Source of the DNA: Photorhabdus bodei
GTDB taxonomy: Bacteria; Pseudomonadota; Gammaproteobacteria; Enterobacterales; Enterobacteriaceae
Direction: 5' to 3'
Assembly: GCF_003287735.1 (NCBI RefSeq)
Contig: NZ_NSCM01000004.1
Coordinates: 124,001-188,000 of the forward strand
DNA length: 64,000 nt
Part shown: positions 8,304 to 18,175 of the stretch, one piece after another
Layout: each line of letters starts with the position of its first letter
Numbering within the stretch: position 1 is the first letter of the stretch
The notes under the pieces: model-generated
Told to the model about the DNA's origin: nothing
Database searches by the model: none
Seen by the model: the letters and a program-made list of their open reading frames with translations, nothing else
Program-made: the position numbers and the translations under genes

Positions 8304-9791
8304 ATGTTAAATACACCCATTATCCGTTTTTCCATATTAATCAATTGCTTGTTTATTTATCCCTCTTTGGTTTTGGCAGATGAAGATACCGGTAGAAGAT
8401 TGTGGCATAACGTACAACGAAATTTACAGGATCAAGAAAAAGCGCTGGTTACAGATGAAACGGTGAATAAAAAAACGGATCATTTATCGATAGTACTTAA
8501 TGGTCAGATTTTCAGTGTTGAGAATAATGTGAATGATATCGGCCAGGCGCTTTATTTAGCCATTAATCATCAACAAGTGCAGGATGTCGAGCGTTTTTTG
8601 TTGATATATCAGAAGCTACTTGGACATGATACCCAATTGGTCCATTTTGCTCAGGGGAATTTGGCGCGTTTACAAGGTGACTTAGTAGCAGCAGAACAGC
8701 ATTATCAGGCCATCTTGCAGCAACAACCTGATTTTACCCGGGCTAAATTAGAGTTAGCCAGAGTCTATTATGAGAATCAAAAGAATAGAGAAGCCAGTTT
8801 ACTATTTAATGAGATTTCAACAGTTAGTCGCGATAATGAAAATAAGTTACCACCAGCAGTCATTAAGAATATAACTAATTATCAGGAGGCGATTAATTTG
8901 CGTAATTCCTGGCGTGGATCTTTCTCCGTGGGATATATCTTTAACGATAACACGAATATGTCGCCGGATAAGCCTCCTGTTTGCACTATCTATCATGAAA
9001 ATGGTAAGTGCGCGGTTGAACGTAATTTACCTATGGCAAAGAAGGCAAACGGTATTAGTTATGATGCTACGTTGCGTAAGATATATCCACTAAGTGGTCA
9101 CCACGGTGTTTTTTTACGTTCGATGACTTATGGAGAAAGTTATCGTCATCACAGTGAGGAAAATGAAAATACCACTTCTGCTTATTTGGGTTATAGCTAT
9201 AAAGCGCAAAGAGATGATTTCCTAATGGGGCCAGTTGTTGAATTTAATTATGTTGCTAATCATTCCCGTTATCGTACTACGGGAATAAAATCAGAATGGA
9301 TAAATATTCTATCTAAAAATCTGGCATTAAATTTGGAAGGTGAATATAAGCAGTTTCGTTATCATAAACTTTATAATCATCATGACGGTAATATGAGCTC
9401 TGTTTATGCTACCTTATCTTATTATTTAACTGATCAAACCATTACCTTTGCGGGTGGTGATTGGGTTAATAAAACCAGTGTTGAAAAAGCGGATGATTAT
9501 CAGCAAAAAGGCGTGCGAGCAGGCATTTCCACTCAATTGTATCCGGGAATTAATGCAGTAGTATTTACTGCATTGCGCCAGCGGCAATTTGGTGATTACA
9601 GTATACCTCTAAATGCACGTCGTAAAGATAATGAACAATTCTATGCGGCAATTGTGAGTATGCCTAAATTTGAAGTTTTTGGTTTAACTCCAGTAATTAC
9701 TTATCGATTTAGGAAAAATAGTAGTAATGTTGATTGGCTCTATTCCTATAATAAGAATGAAGTGTTAGTCAAGTTTGAAAAGTATTTTTGA
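8304..9791 (+). CDS. Slam-like type XI secretion outer-membrane protein
   Basis: Surface lipoprotein assembly modulator family (DUF560), 495 aa. A signal peptide (ending VLA, about residue 25) is followed by a periplasmic TPR region (residues about 90-190, for example LARLQGDLVAAEQHYQAILQQQPDFTRAKLELARVYYE). From about residue 205 there is a C-terminal beta-barrel starting GSFSVGYIFNDNTN and ending in the aromatic KFEKYF. Slam proteins export TbpB-barrel cargo across the outer membrane, and the upstream gene encodes such a cargo. The length is typical. Confidence 0.85.
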   Translation: MLNTPIIRFSILINCLFIYPSLVLADEDTGRRLWHNVQRNLQDQEKALVTDETVNKKTDHLSIVLNGQIFSVENNVNDIGQALYLAINHQQVQDVERFLLIYQKLLGHDTQLVHFAQGNLARLQGDLVAAEQHYQAILQQQPDFTRAKLELARVYYENQKNREASLLFNEISTVSRDNENKLPPAVIKNITNYQEAINLRNSWRGSFSVGYIFNDNTNMSPDKPPVCTIYHENGKCAVERNLPMAKKANGISYDATLRKIYPLSGHHGVFLRSMTYGESYRHHSEENENTTSAYLGYSYKAQRDDFLMGPVVEFNYVANHSRYRTTGIKSEWINILSKNLALNLEGEYKQFRYHKLYNHHDGNMSSVYATLSYYLTDQTITFAGGDWVNKTSVEKADDYQQKGVRAGISTQLYPGINAVVFTALRQRQFGDYSIPLNARRKDNEQFYAAIVSMPKFEVFGLTPVITYRFRKNSSNVDWLYSYNKNEVLVKFEKYF

Positions 9792-9811
9792 TACTGATTG
9801 AAGTAACAAGT

Positions 9812-9938
9812 TATACCCAATGGATTTCAAGATGGATCGCGGCGGCAAGGGAGTGAATCCCCGGGAGCATAGCAAACTATGTGACCGGGGTGAGCGAGTG
9901 CAGCCAACAAAGAGGCAACTTGAAAGATGACGGGTATA
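9812..9938 (+). repeat. ERIC element inside the hemophilin operon
   Basis: Full 127-bp ERIC copy between the Slam gene and the receptor gene. It ends 24 bp before the receptor's likely start. An ATG inside its right end (9927) extends the receptor frame artificially. Confidence 0.92.
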
Positions 9939-9962
9939 TTTCAATCCCCACTATGGCAGATA

Positions 9963-12900
9963 ATGATTATGTATAAATTAAATAATAAATATAGCAAAAT
10001 AACATTCATGCTGGCATTGGCCTACAGTATGATGCCTTATCGTTCTGATGCAGAAACATTAATAACTTTGGCTCAGTCATCTAAACAGCCCGCTGAAAAT
10101 AAGGCTGACCTCGGTAAAATTAACGTTTCAGCGACCAGTGAAAAAGATGAAGCAGGTTATGATGCGGTTTATGATAAAGATATTACTAATATTTACTTGG
10201 GTAAGGATTTGGTAGAACGCTATAAGGGTGCTTCACCGGCGGATGTTTTAAAAAGCGCAGTCGGCGTATTTAGTGGTGATTCGAGAAACAGTGGCGCATT
10301 AGATCCTAATATTCGTGGCATCCAAGGGCAGGGACGGGTTCCTGTTACCATTGATGGTACTGAGCAGGCAATTACCACCTGGCGTGGTTATAACGGTGCG
10401 AACAATCGTAACTATATTGATCCTAACCTGATCAGCAGCATTGAAATAGAAAAAGGCCCATCACTGACACGTGGAGTAAAAGGCTCGATCGGTGGGGCCG
10501 TAATGATCAAAACTTTGGGGATCGATGATGTGGTACCAATAGATGAACGATTTGGTATTAACTTGAAATTGGAAACCAGCAGTAATGCCGTTAAGGAGCG
10601 TGTACCTCATCTACAATTAGGACAAGATTATCGAGATATTCCTGGTTTCACTAAGGGATTTAATTATGTTGATCCGGCGTTAGAAATTACCCCTAAAACT
10701 TCGAAAGACAATAAATTATTGGGCCTAAAAGATAATGCGATACGTCTGGCGATAGGTACCCGGCAGGAGTATTTTGATTTAATGGCAGCTTATAGTTACC
10801 GCAGTAAAGGAAACTATTTTGCCGGCAAGGGTGGTGCTCATCGCTATAATGATTCCATGAGTAAAGAGGATATAGAGATCCTTGATGGTGGTACCCGGTC
10901 GTATGATCCTTATCTGCCTTTTGTGGCACGTATATATCGCCCTGGAAATGAGGTGCCTAATACTTCCAGTGAAATGGAATCTTGGTTGCTTAAAAATAAC
11001 TGGTACCTGACTAATCAGCAGACGATTGGGTTTGGTATTCGCGATACTAAAACGATTTACGGGGAGATTATGCCTTCGCGGATTGGTTGGGTTCGTGCTA
11101 AAGATAATGTTGTATCGCAGTGGCCGTTGGCGAATGTGCATCAGCAGGCATTTAATCTGGATTATAAGTGGAAACCTGATGGAAATAAGTGGGTTGATTT
11201 TGATATGAAATTTTGGATTACCCGTACTATCAGCAATACCAATACTGCCGGGGGATATCCACGTGAACCGCGAGAACGAGATGAAGTATGGGATGTGAAT
11301 AATAAGCAAAGAGATCCGAATATTGACGGTCGTCTGGTAGATACTGCTTCTACCAATGCTCATAATAACCGTTGGGGTGTTGATCTCTCTAATGCTTTTG
11401 CGTTGACTCCGGATCTGGATTTAACGTTGTCAGCTAATCTACAGCAGGAGCGTTTGGGTTCTCATGATGATTATGAAGCAAAGAGTTTCTCCAATTTTCG
11501 TTCGCTACCAAGAAAAGGACGCCGCCAAGAAAATAATATTGCCTTTAATTTTGACTGGCGTCCTACCTCGTGGCTGGCATTAAGTGCCGGTGCTAAGCGA
11601 GTCAGTTATTGGTCTAAGGATGATTTTTTAAATGAACGTTTGGCTGTCCGAGATCCTCGTTATAGTAAAAGTAAAAAACTGGTTGGCCAAGGGTTGCAAT
11701 ATCTGAGAACTCTTAACGATAGGGAAGCTGAACTGTATAAGAAGTTTGATGAATGTTTTGAGTGTCTAACCGATGATGAATTTGACGAATATAACGATAA
11801 AAAATTTACAAGTTCAAAAACACGAGATTCAGTTCTTCGCCCTATGGTTCCGGTAGATGTGCTTTGGAAATTTAGTAATGATGGTAAGTTATATAAACAA
11901 GATAATCCCTATTTTAATGGGAAACTTGATATGAATGAACGCGTTATTGATCCTGTGACGAATAAAGAAGTGTATAAATATGAATATAGCGATACTCAAA
12001 ATAATAGTAGCTATATTGACGACTCTGGAGAAATATTGAGTCATGGTGACGGTGGTCTAGTTTATAAAGAGAAAAGCGAACAGGAGCGTTGGTCTAAACA
12101 GCCTAAACGTAAGGATCATGCTTGGGCACCAGTATTTTCCGTAACAGCCTATGTGAGTGATAATGCACGTATCTATACCCGTTATGCCGAAGCGGTACGT
12201 ATGCCAAGTATTTTTGAAGATACCGTTGGATTTTCCTCTGTTTCCGTTGATAAACCAGCGCGTGCTTTTAAACCTGAACGTAGTAAAACTGTGGAAGTGG
12301 GTTATGTGCATGATTTAAGTCAATTGTTGGGTGCGGAGCGTAATGCGGACATTAAATTCGCTTATTATAATACAGTTATAGAAAATATCTTTGATCGTGA
12401 CAGTAACTTTATATTTACTCAGTTAGATAAACAGAAGTTATCCGGTTTAGAAATACAGGGACGTTATGATAACGGTGGCTTCTTTACCCATTTGGGCCTA
12501 TCTTATAATCTTAAAAATAAAGTTTGCGATAAAATGGAATCGCTTATGTTAGATTTGACAAATCGACATGGTGTTCCTGAATGTATTGATGGCGGTTTTC
12601 CCGGTGGTTTTTTAAGGACAACTATTCCACCTCGTTATTCTCTTAATCTGAATATCGGTGGCCGGTTATTAGATGAAAATTTAGAAATCGGTAGTAGAGT
12701 ATTATACCACAGCAGTGTGGAGAATAAGGATGAAAAATGGTTAATGAAAAAAATGCCCGGCGTTTATAAAGGAATAAATAATAACCCGATGCGTTGGAAC
12801 CCGGTAATGACTATAGATGCTTATATTAATTATCAGGTTACGCCAGATGTGGTTGTCGAATTATCCGGCACTAACTTAACCGATCGCTATTATTTGGACC

Positions 12901-12968
12901 CGTTAACGCGTTCCATGATGCCAGCGCCCGGACGGACGTTTAAGCTTAGTGTCACCAGTCGGTTCTGA
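9963..12968 (+). CDS. TonB-dependent outer-membrane receptor, probably for heme/hemophilin
   Basis: About 1000 aa. I place the start at ATG 9963 or 9969, because the earlier ATG at 9927 lies within the ERIC repeat. A signal peptide (ending near SDAE) and a plug domain follow, with VERYKGASPADVLKSAVGV, the NIRGIQGQGRVPVTIDGTEQ block and IEIEKGPSLTRGVKGSIGGAV. A 22-strand-type barrel ends in the classic terminal phenylalanine (TSRF). RYAEAVRMPS and PERSKTVEVGY are typical receptor motifs. Its position after the Slam-like gene and before tonB marks it as the uptake arm of the hemophore system. Substrate inferred. Confidence 0.87.
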   Translation: MIMYKLNNKYSKITFMLALAYSMMPYRSDAETLITLAQSSKQPAENKADLGKINVSATSEKDEAGYDAVYDKDITNIYLGKDLVERYKGASPADVLKSAVGVFSGDSRNSGALDPNIRGIQGQGRVPVTIDGTEQAITTWRGYNGANNRNYIDPNLISSIEIEKGPSLTRGVKGSIGGAVMIKTLGIDDVVPIDERFGINLKLETSSNAVKERVPHLQLGQDYRDIPGFTKGFNYVDPALEITPKTSKDNKLLGLKDNAIRLAIGTRQEYFDLMAAYSYRSKGNYFAGKGGAHRYNDSMSKEDIEILDGGTRSYDPYLPFVARIYRPGNEVPNTSSEMESWLLKNNWYLTNQQTIGFGIRDTKTIYGEIMPSRIGWVRAKDNVVSQWPLANVHQQAFNLDYKWKPDGNKWVDFDMKFWITRTISNTNTAGGYPREPRERDEVWDVNNKQRDPNIDGRLVDTASTNAHNNRWGVDLSNAFALTPDLDLTLSANLQQERLGSHDDYEAKSFSNFRSLPRKGRRQENNIAFNFDWRPTSWLALSAGAKRVSYWSKDDFLNERLAVRDPRYSKSKKLVGQGLQYLRTLNDREAELYKKFDECFECLTDDEFDEYNDKKFTSSKTRDSVLRPMVPVDVLWKFSNDGKLYKQDNPYFNGKLDMNERVIDPVTNKEVYKYEYSDTQNNSSYIDDSGEILSHGDGGLVYKEKSEQERWSKQPKRKDHAWAPVFSVTAYVSDNARIYTRYAEAVRMPSIFEDTVGFSSVSVDKPARAFKPERSKTVEVGYVHDLSQLLGAERNADIKFAYYNTVIENIFDRDSNFIFTQLDKQKLSGLEIQGRYDNGGFFTHLGLSYNLKNKVCDKMESLMLDLTNRHGVPECIDGGFPGGFLRTTIPPRYSLNLNIGGRLLDENLEIGSRVLYHSSVENKDEKWLMKKMPGVYKGINNNPMRWNPVMTIDAYINYQVTPDVVVELSGTNLTDRYYLDPLTRSMMPAPGRTFKLSVTSRF

Positions 12969-13048
12969 CTCTTTAAGGGAGATTAGCCAGTTGTCGTTAA
13001 GAGCGCTGGCAATCTCCATAGATAACGAACGGAAAGATGGCTTGAGTT

Positions 13049-13861
13049 ATGATGAAAAATCGTATTTATATTGGCTTATTTGCTTCCTTACTGTTACACG
13101 CGGGCATTATCGTGTTTATGGCGTGGCATTTACTGCGTGATGACAGTGCGGATAATCAATCAGTGAATTCGCCAATAATCAGTATGTCAATAGAAATGGT
13201 TGCTTCGGCAGCACCGGCCGGACAGGAACAACCTGTAGAACCGGAACCTATTCCACCCCCGTTACCGCCAGAGATAGAGGTAGCGGAATCGCCACATGAG
13301 GCAAAAATAGTACTCAATAAGCCAGCGGATAAGCCACGGAAGCAGGAACGCCCAGAAAAACGTACGGATGCTAAACCGAAGAGCAAGCCTCAGCCGCAGA
13401 AAGAACCGGTAGAAGATCCTCAACCAAAACTGGCAGAGCGTGGGCGTAAACAGGAAGCAGAGCAAAATCAGCCAGAGCAAACGGAAGGCAGTGCTCAATT
13501 AGCGGGGAGAGATGCTGCGGATTCACAAGCTGGCGCCCGTCAGGCGACGACCAGTCAACCAATGACTGGCGTGGGAGCTGATGAGTTACAAAGCTATCAG
13601 GCTGCCCTGCGTCGTGAAATTGAAAAACATAAACGCTATCCGCGTCGGGCTAAGAAGATGAAGCAGCAAGGGATAGTTCAGGTCAGGTTTAGCTTGCTGG
13701 ATAGTGGCGATTTGACGAATCACCAATTAGTGCAGAGTTCAGGCGCTGATGAATTAGACCGCGCTGCCCTTGCGGCTATCCAACAAGCTCGGTCGGTAGG
13801 GCTAAAACCGGCTGGTTTGCCAAGGGAGCTTACTTTAGCAATAGAATTTAATTTGAAATAA
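13049..13861 (+). CDS. tonB: TonB energy-transducing protein dedicated to the hemophilin receptor
   Basis: 270 aa; ATG at 13049 or 13052. One N-terminal transmembrane helix (residues about 6-25) contains the SLLLHAGI motif with the conserved His. A Pro/Glu/Lys-rich periplasmic spacer (about 55-185) follows. The C-terminal TonB domain has YPRRAKKMKQQGIVQVRFSL and ends ELTLAIEFNLK. It is the last gene of the Fur-controlled locus and probably serves the adjacent receptor rather than being the housekeeping TonB. Confidence 0.88.
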   Translation: MMKNRIYIGLFASLLLHAGIIVFMAWHLLRDDSADNQSVNSPIISMSIEMVASAAPAGQEQPVEPEPIPPPLPPEIEVAESPHEAKIVLNKPADKPRKQERPEKRTDAKPKSKPQPQKEPVEDPQPKLAERGRKQEAEQNQPEQTEGSAQLAGRDAADSQAGARQATTSQPMTGVGADELQSYQAALRREIEKHKRYPRRAKKMKQQGIVQVRFSLLDSGDLTNHQLVQSSGADELDRAALAAIQQARSVGLKPAGLPRELTLAIEFNLK

Positions 13862-13864
13862 ATA

Positions 13865-13991
13865 TATACCCGTCATCTTTCAAGTTGCCTCTTTGTTGGC
13901 TGCACTCACTCACCCCGGTCACATCGTTATCTATGCTCCCGGGGATTCGCTCCCTTGCCGTCGCGATGCATCTTGAAATCCATAGGGTATA
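13865..13991 (-). repeat. ERIC element
   Basis: Full 127-bp ERIC copy starting 3 bp after the tonB stop codon. It also forms the truncated 3' end of the adjacent acetyltransferase remnant. Confidence 0.92.
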
Positions 13992-14242
13992 AGGTTTGGG
14001 CAGCGAAGAGACTGTCGCTGCCTTAGTAATAGTAGCGTCATGTGGGGATGGCGTATTTCGTGTTTATCATTTATCGCTTTATAAACCGTCAGCATCGGTA
14101 AATAGGTATGCAGAATCAATGGGCGTAGTTGATTAATATGTTCGTCAGATAAAAAGTCATGTGTTGCTCGTACCGAGGCTTCCCAGATTTCGATCAGTTT
14201 ATTGAAATCGGCCTTTATCGCTTGCTGAATTCTCATATTCAT
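13992..14242 (-). pseudogene. GNAT acetyltransferase remnant (YjaB-like N-terminus)
   Basis: The first about 65 residues match the start of YjaB-type N-acetyltransferases: IEIWEASVRATHDFLSDEHI is the family's alpha1-alpha2 signature. After INDKHEI the frame degenerates into unrelated residues and then into ERIC sequence. The acetyl-CoA-binding R/QxxGxG/A segment is absent, so the remnant cannot be active. Confidence 0.7.
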
Positions 14243-14676
14243 TCTTCTTAATCTTTTATTTTTCTAAACCGATGATGAATTAACGCTATCACATTTGTTG
14301 TGATGGATCGCTTCAGATATTACTCAGACTTAGCCGTTATTCCTATCCATTATTCTTATCAGAATCTTATGCTGTCTGTTTTGTGATCTATTTCATGAAA
14401 CAAAGGAGAGAATTCAATCTATTTGGTCTAATATTACTTTTTATAGATAGTTGAATTTTAACCAATTTGGTTAATTGAACAATCAAGCAACACTAAACTT
14501 TAAAACCTAAAAAAACAATGCGGGATTCTCTCTATTACTAACTATAATGAGGTATTGGTTAATCAGAAAGGGGATTGCGTCATATCTCATTAACGTAGTT
14601 TCTATTTGGATTGATCATTTCAGTTGAACGGCTAGTTCAATGATAAATATAAAATAACTTCTTGAGGATCATATTA
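14243..14676. other. Intergenic region upstream of the autotransporter
   Basis: About 430 bp without a gene. Bases 14458-14474 form the near-perfect 17-bp palindrome TTAACCAATTTGGTTAA, a candidate operator for the downstream gene. No promoter can be fixed by eye. Confidence 0.4.
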
Positions 14677-16581
14677 ATGAAAAGGTCATTTATATTTGCA
14701 CCAGGCATGTTAGCACTTTCGGTAAGTGCAATTTCGAATGCACACACTTACGACCATCTATATGTTTTTGGTGATAGCTTGAGTGATGGTGGAAATGGGG
14801 GTCGATATACGATCAATGGTACAACCAGTAAGTTGTATAATGATCTTATTGCTCAACATTTAGGGACTAAACTGACCAATTCTGATAGTGGGGGGAATAA
14901 TTACGCAGTAGGTGGAGCGACTGCTGTTCCTAATTCTGGAAATAAAAATAACACTACTCAGGAGCAGGTAGGCCGTTATTTGGCGAGTCATGGTGATCGT
15001 GCTGATCCTAATGGTATGTATGTTCATTGGGTTGGTGGTAATGATATTCAGGCGGCATTGAGAGATCCAGGTAACGCGCAAAAAATGATTGAGGATAGTG
15101 CGAAAGCCGCTGCATCCCAGGTACATATGCTTCTCGATAAGGGGGCCGGATTAGTGATCGTGCCTACGGTTCCTGATGTTGGTATGACGCCGAAGATTTT
15201 GGAGCTTGTTATCGGTACACGAGCCACTTCTAAACAGATGGATGAAATTCATGCGATACTAAATGGATATACCACAATTGATAGAGACACTCGCCTTAAA
15301 ATTATCGACGGTGTTTTTAAAAAGATGGAGTCAGTAGTTTCAAAGGACGATGCCAAAAAAGCTGAGGATAGTTATAAGCAATTAAGTAGCAACGCTTCAG
15401 CATTGGTTGACAGCTATAATAAATTAGAAGATATCGTACTTAGCCAGAAGGGCGGCAATATTGTTCGGGTTGATGTTAATGCACTTTTACATGAGGTCAT
15501 TGATAATCCTTTACGTTACGGTTTTTCCAATACTGTAGGTTATGCTTGTGCTCGGGGTATTGAGGCTAATTCCTGTAGTTCTGATGATACCGGTTTTGAT
15601 GCCAGTAAGCCTTTTTTATTTGCTGACGATTTTCATCCAACTCCAGCTGCACAGCGTATGATTGGTGAGCAGACTATTTCAATCCTTAATGCTCCACATC
15701 AGGTTATGTCACTGACGAATACCAACAATGTGCCGGTGAAGGGGGCGCTTGCCTCTCTTGACGGTCGTTTACAACAGCTACGTAGCGTGGGTAATGAGCA
15801 GAGTAAAATAGGCGTATTCGGTGGTTATAGTGGAAATCACAACAGTACATTGACACTGGGTAGTGACTATCAACTCACGGATAATATTCTGTTAGGCGGG
15901 ATGATCTCGCGTTATCAGGATAAACGTTCAGTTAATCATTTCCGCGCTGATGGTCGTGGTTATCTATTCACCACGTATGGCTTATGGCGTTACTACGATA
16001 AAGGTTGGATTAGCGGCGATCTTCACTATTTGGACATGAAATATGAGGATATTACGCGCGGTATCGTGCTTAATGAGTGGCTGCGCAAGGAGCATGCTTC
16101 GACTACCGGTCATCAGTGGGGAGGGCGCATTACCGCAGGTTGGGATATTCCGCTGACATCTACCGTGATGACCAGCCCGATTATCCAGTACGCTTGGGAT
16201 AAAAGTTATGTTAAAGGTTATCGCGAATCAGGTAATAGCAGTACGGCTATGCATTTCGGTGATCAACGTTACGACTCTCAGGTCGGAACATTAGGCTGGC
16301 GTTTTGACACCAATTTTAGTCGTTTTAACCCCTATGCTGAAGTTCGGTTTAACCATCAGTTCGGCGATAAGCATTATCAGATTAGTAGTGCCATTAACTT
16401 AACTGAGACATCTTTCGTTAGTAAAAGCCAAAAGCAGGACACTAACTGGCGTGAATACGTTATCGGTATGAATGCTGCTATTACAAAAGATTGGGGCGCT
16501 TTTGCGTCAATATCACGCAATGATGGTGATGTTCAGAATCACACTTATGCTTTCAGTTTAGGTGTTAATGCCAGTTTCTAA
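14677..16581 (+). CDS. GDSL-family autotransporter esterase/lipase
   Basis: 634 aa from ATG 14677, with GAGG nine bases upstream; the in-frame TTG at 14662 is less likely. A signal peptide (ending NAH, about residue 23) leads into an SGNH hydrolase passenger: block I FGDSLSDGG (Ser about 35), block III VGGNDI and block V DDFHPTPAA with the Asp-His pair. From about residue 365 there is an autotransporter beta-barrel ending in NASF. The layout is that of EstA/ApeE/McaP: the esterase is displayed on the cell surface by type Va secretion and hydrolyses short- to medium-chain esters. Substrate inferred from family. Confidence 0.88.
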   Translation: MKRSFIFAPGMLALSVSAISNAHTYDHLYVFGDSLSDGGNGGRYTINGTTSKLYNDLIAQHLGTKLTNSDSGGNNYAVGGATAVPNSGNKNNTTQEQVGRYLASHGDRADPNGMYVHWVGGNDIQAALRDPGNAQKMIEDSAKAAASQVHMLLDKGAGLVIVPTVPDVGMTPKILELVIGTRATSKQMDEIHAILNGYTTIDRDTRLKIIDGVFKKMESVVSKDDAKKAEDSYKQLSSNASALVDSYNKLEDIVLSQKGGNIVRVDVNALLHEVIDNPLRYGFSNTVGYACARGIEANSCSSDDTGFDASKPFLFADDFHPTPAAQRMIGEQTISILNAPHQVMSLTNTNNVPVKGALASLDGRLQQLRSVGNEQSKIGVFGGYSGNHNSTLTLGSDYQLTDNILLGGMISRYQDKRSVNHFRADGRGYLFTTYGLWRYYDKGWISGDLHYLDMKYEDITRGIVLNEWLRKEHASTTGHQWGGRITAGWDIPLTSTVMTSPIIQYAWDKSYVKGYRESGNSSTAMHFGDQRYDSQVGTLGWRFDTNFSRFNPYAEVRFNHQFGDKHYQISSAINLTETSFVSKSQKQDTNWREYVIGMNAAITKDWGAFASISRNDGDVQNHTYAFSLGVNASF

Positions 16582-16655
16582 TTTCTGGTTAAAAGATGCA
16601 AGTTGATAAAACAGTAGCTGTCTGCTTGTCGTAATAGTATGGCTATTATCGTAGT

Positions 16656-16685
16656 AATGCCCGACAAAGTGATCGGGCATTTTTT
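16656..16685 (+). terminator. Rho-independent terminator
   Basis: Stem AATGCCCGA / TCGGGCATT with an 8-nt loop, then TTTTT. It closes the autotransporter gene. The A-rich left flank could also serve the convergent GNAT gene. Confidence 0.85.
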
Positions 16686-16697
16686 GTGATGATTGCC

Positions 16698-17153
16698 TCA
16701 TATCTTGGGTTGTTTATAAATGTCCGGCCGGACAATTTGCCAAACAAAGTTTTCCTCGTTTACTGGGGAATAACCCATTTTTTCATATAGCCACGGTGCC
16801 ATCGAAGTGACGAGCATAATATGACGAAGCTGTGCTATTTGGGGATGTTCCAGGCAACATGTCATTAGCCAGCGTCCTAATCCCAATCCTCGATAGTCGT
16901 CTAAAATAAAAACATCACTAAGATAACCAAAGGTTGTGAAGTCAGTCACGATACGAGCAAATCCTATTTGCTGAGTATTTTTATATAGACCAAAGTTCAA
17001 GCTATTTTCGATCGACAACTTAACTGTTTCCTTGTCAATTCCTTCCGCCCAAATGGATTTCGTTAAAAACTGCTGTATGATCATAATATCTAATTTATTT
17101 TTATCTGTAGTGACAACATATCCATCCTTTTCCCAACGATGCAATTTTTCCAT
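16698..17153 (-). CDS. GNAT-family N-acetyltransferase
   Basis: 151 aa from ATG 17153, which has GAGGA six to nine bases upstream; the longer frame up to 17336 lacks family similarity. The acetyl-CoA-binding motif A is DVFILDDYRGLGLGRWLM (residues about 76-93), with the R-G-x-G-x-G/L signature, followed by WLYEKMGYSP as motif B. It resembles small stand-alone YjgM/ElaA-type acetyltransferases. Substrate unknown. Confidence 0.8.
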   Translation of the reverse strand: MEKLHRWEKDGYVVTTDKNKLDIMIIQQFLTKSIWAEGIDKETVKLSIENSLNFGLYKNTQQIGFARIVTDFTTFGYLSDVFILDDYRGLGLGRWLMTCCLEHPQIAQLRHIMLVTSMAPWLYEKMGYSPVNEENFVWQIVRPDIYKQPKI

Positions 17154-17360
17154 GCCAGGCTTCCTCTTAAGATAAAATGATAATAATGGGTTATGATATC
17201 TCTGTGCTTGAATGTTTTGCCGAGACTTTTGCCATGGAAAGAATATAGCGATTTGAATGAATAACGCCATAGGGCCGTATGTTGCTTCTTCAAATTTTCG
17301 ACTATATAGACAGGCCCTTCTGTACAGAACAGGCATCCATTTATTCAGAATTGTTTGACA

Positions 17361-17636
17361 TTAGATAGACTTAATTTTGTCTTCCGGTATATACCATCGG
17401 AGAGAATTCTTAATGGGAGACGGAGTTACCATAACTAATCCTTTGTTAGCCAGTTTCAATAACAGATAACGTGCTTTGTAGATGGTGAAATCGCATTGTT
17501 CCGCTACATCACGCGTACTAGGCCATGATTCTGGTGGGGGAGCCGCTTGCATTTTACGAATAGTACATAATTCGGATATGACATTGAGTATTTGATCCGT
17601 CTGGGAAGGTTGAGTCGAATCTTTCCGGTTTTCCAT
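17361..17636 (-). CDS. PapI/FaeA-type winged-helix regulator of fimbriae
   Basis: 91 aa from ATG 17636, chosen for its CTGGAG ribosome site five bases upstream; an in-frame start further up gives 119 aa. Residues 45-85 form a small winged helix: STRDVAEQCDFTIYKARYLLLKLANKGLV. The YKARYLLLKL stretch closely parallels the recognition region of PapI, a co-regulator of phase-variable pili with Lrp. The decayed pilin gene on the other side of the intergenic region supports a fimbrial role. Confidence 0.6.
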   Translation of the reverse strand: MENRKDSTQPSQTDQILNVISELCTIRKMQAAPPPESWPSTRDVAEQCDFTIYKARYLLLKLANKGLVMVTPSPIKNSLRWYIPEDKIKSI

Positions 17637-18175
17637 ATTAACTCCAGGCTTTATTGAACCCAGTTGGATATCTTGAGCAATTAGGATAATCCAACGGTTA
17701 ATTTCAACACATGAGGGCAATCTGAATGTCCTATTCAGTCATAAAGAATTGCCGGGTATATCCTGTTTTGTCAAGGTTGGTTTTTATACGATGCAGAACG
17801 ATTATATCGAAAAATTGAAATTTTAGATCTTTTAATTTGAAAAACAAATTGCATAAAGTATTTTATTCTTATATAGATATAATTTGCGACACTATAGATC
17901 GCAAATGATCGGATTGAAATGTTATCTAAGTATTTTGTTGTGAAATTATTTGAATTTGCATTTTTTGTTTTTATTAATTGAATTATTCTGTAATACTTGA
18001 AAGGTTGATAGGGTCATTGTCCATATATAAATGTTTTTAATGATTTATTACTTGCATCAAATTTTTTCTAATCTTTATAAGATTAAAATAGGATTGACAA
18101 TGAAATTATTTATTTAAAATATATTGTTGTTCTATGCTGGTATTGATCGTTATTAGATAATCGTAATAATTTGAA
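17637..18175. other. AT-rich region between regulator and pilin remnant
   Basis: About 540 bp of very AT-rich divergent intergenic DNA. I see no intact ORF. If the neighbours are fimbrial relics, this would be their control region, but no GATC pair typical of pap-style phase switches stands out. Confidence 0.4.

Noticed and set aside
9927..9962. Upstream in-frame ATG for the TonB-dependent receptor
   Set aside because: It lies in the ERIC repeat arm, adds residues without signal-peptide character and has no ribosome site. The start at 9963/9969 is better.
10693..11363. Long minus-strand reading frames across the receptor gene
   Set aside because: They are antisense shadows of the TonB-dependent receptor, with no ribosome sites and no family similarity.
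13156..13562. Minus-strand reading frames across the tonB proline-rich region
   Set aside because: Shadows created by the biased Pro/Lys/Glu codons of the spacer. Low-complexity translations, no initiation signals.
17154..17336. N-terminal extension of the GNAT gene to 17336
   Set aside because: The extension has no similarity to the family and no Shine-Dalgarno. ATG 17153 has a good one.
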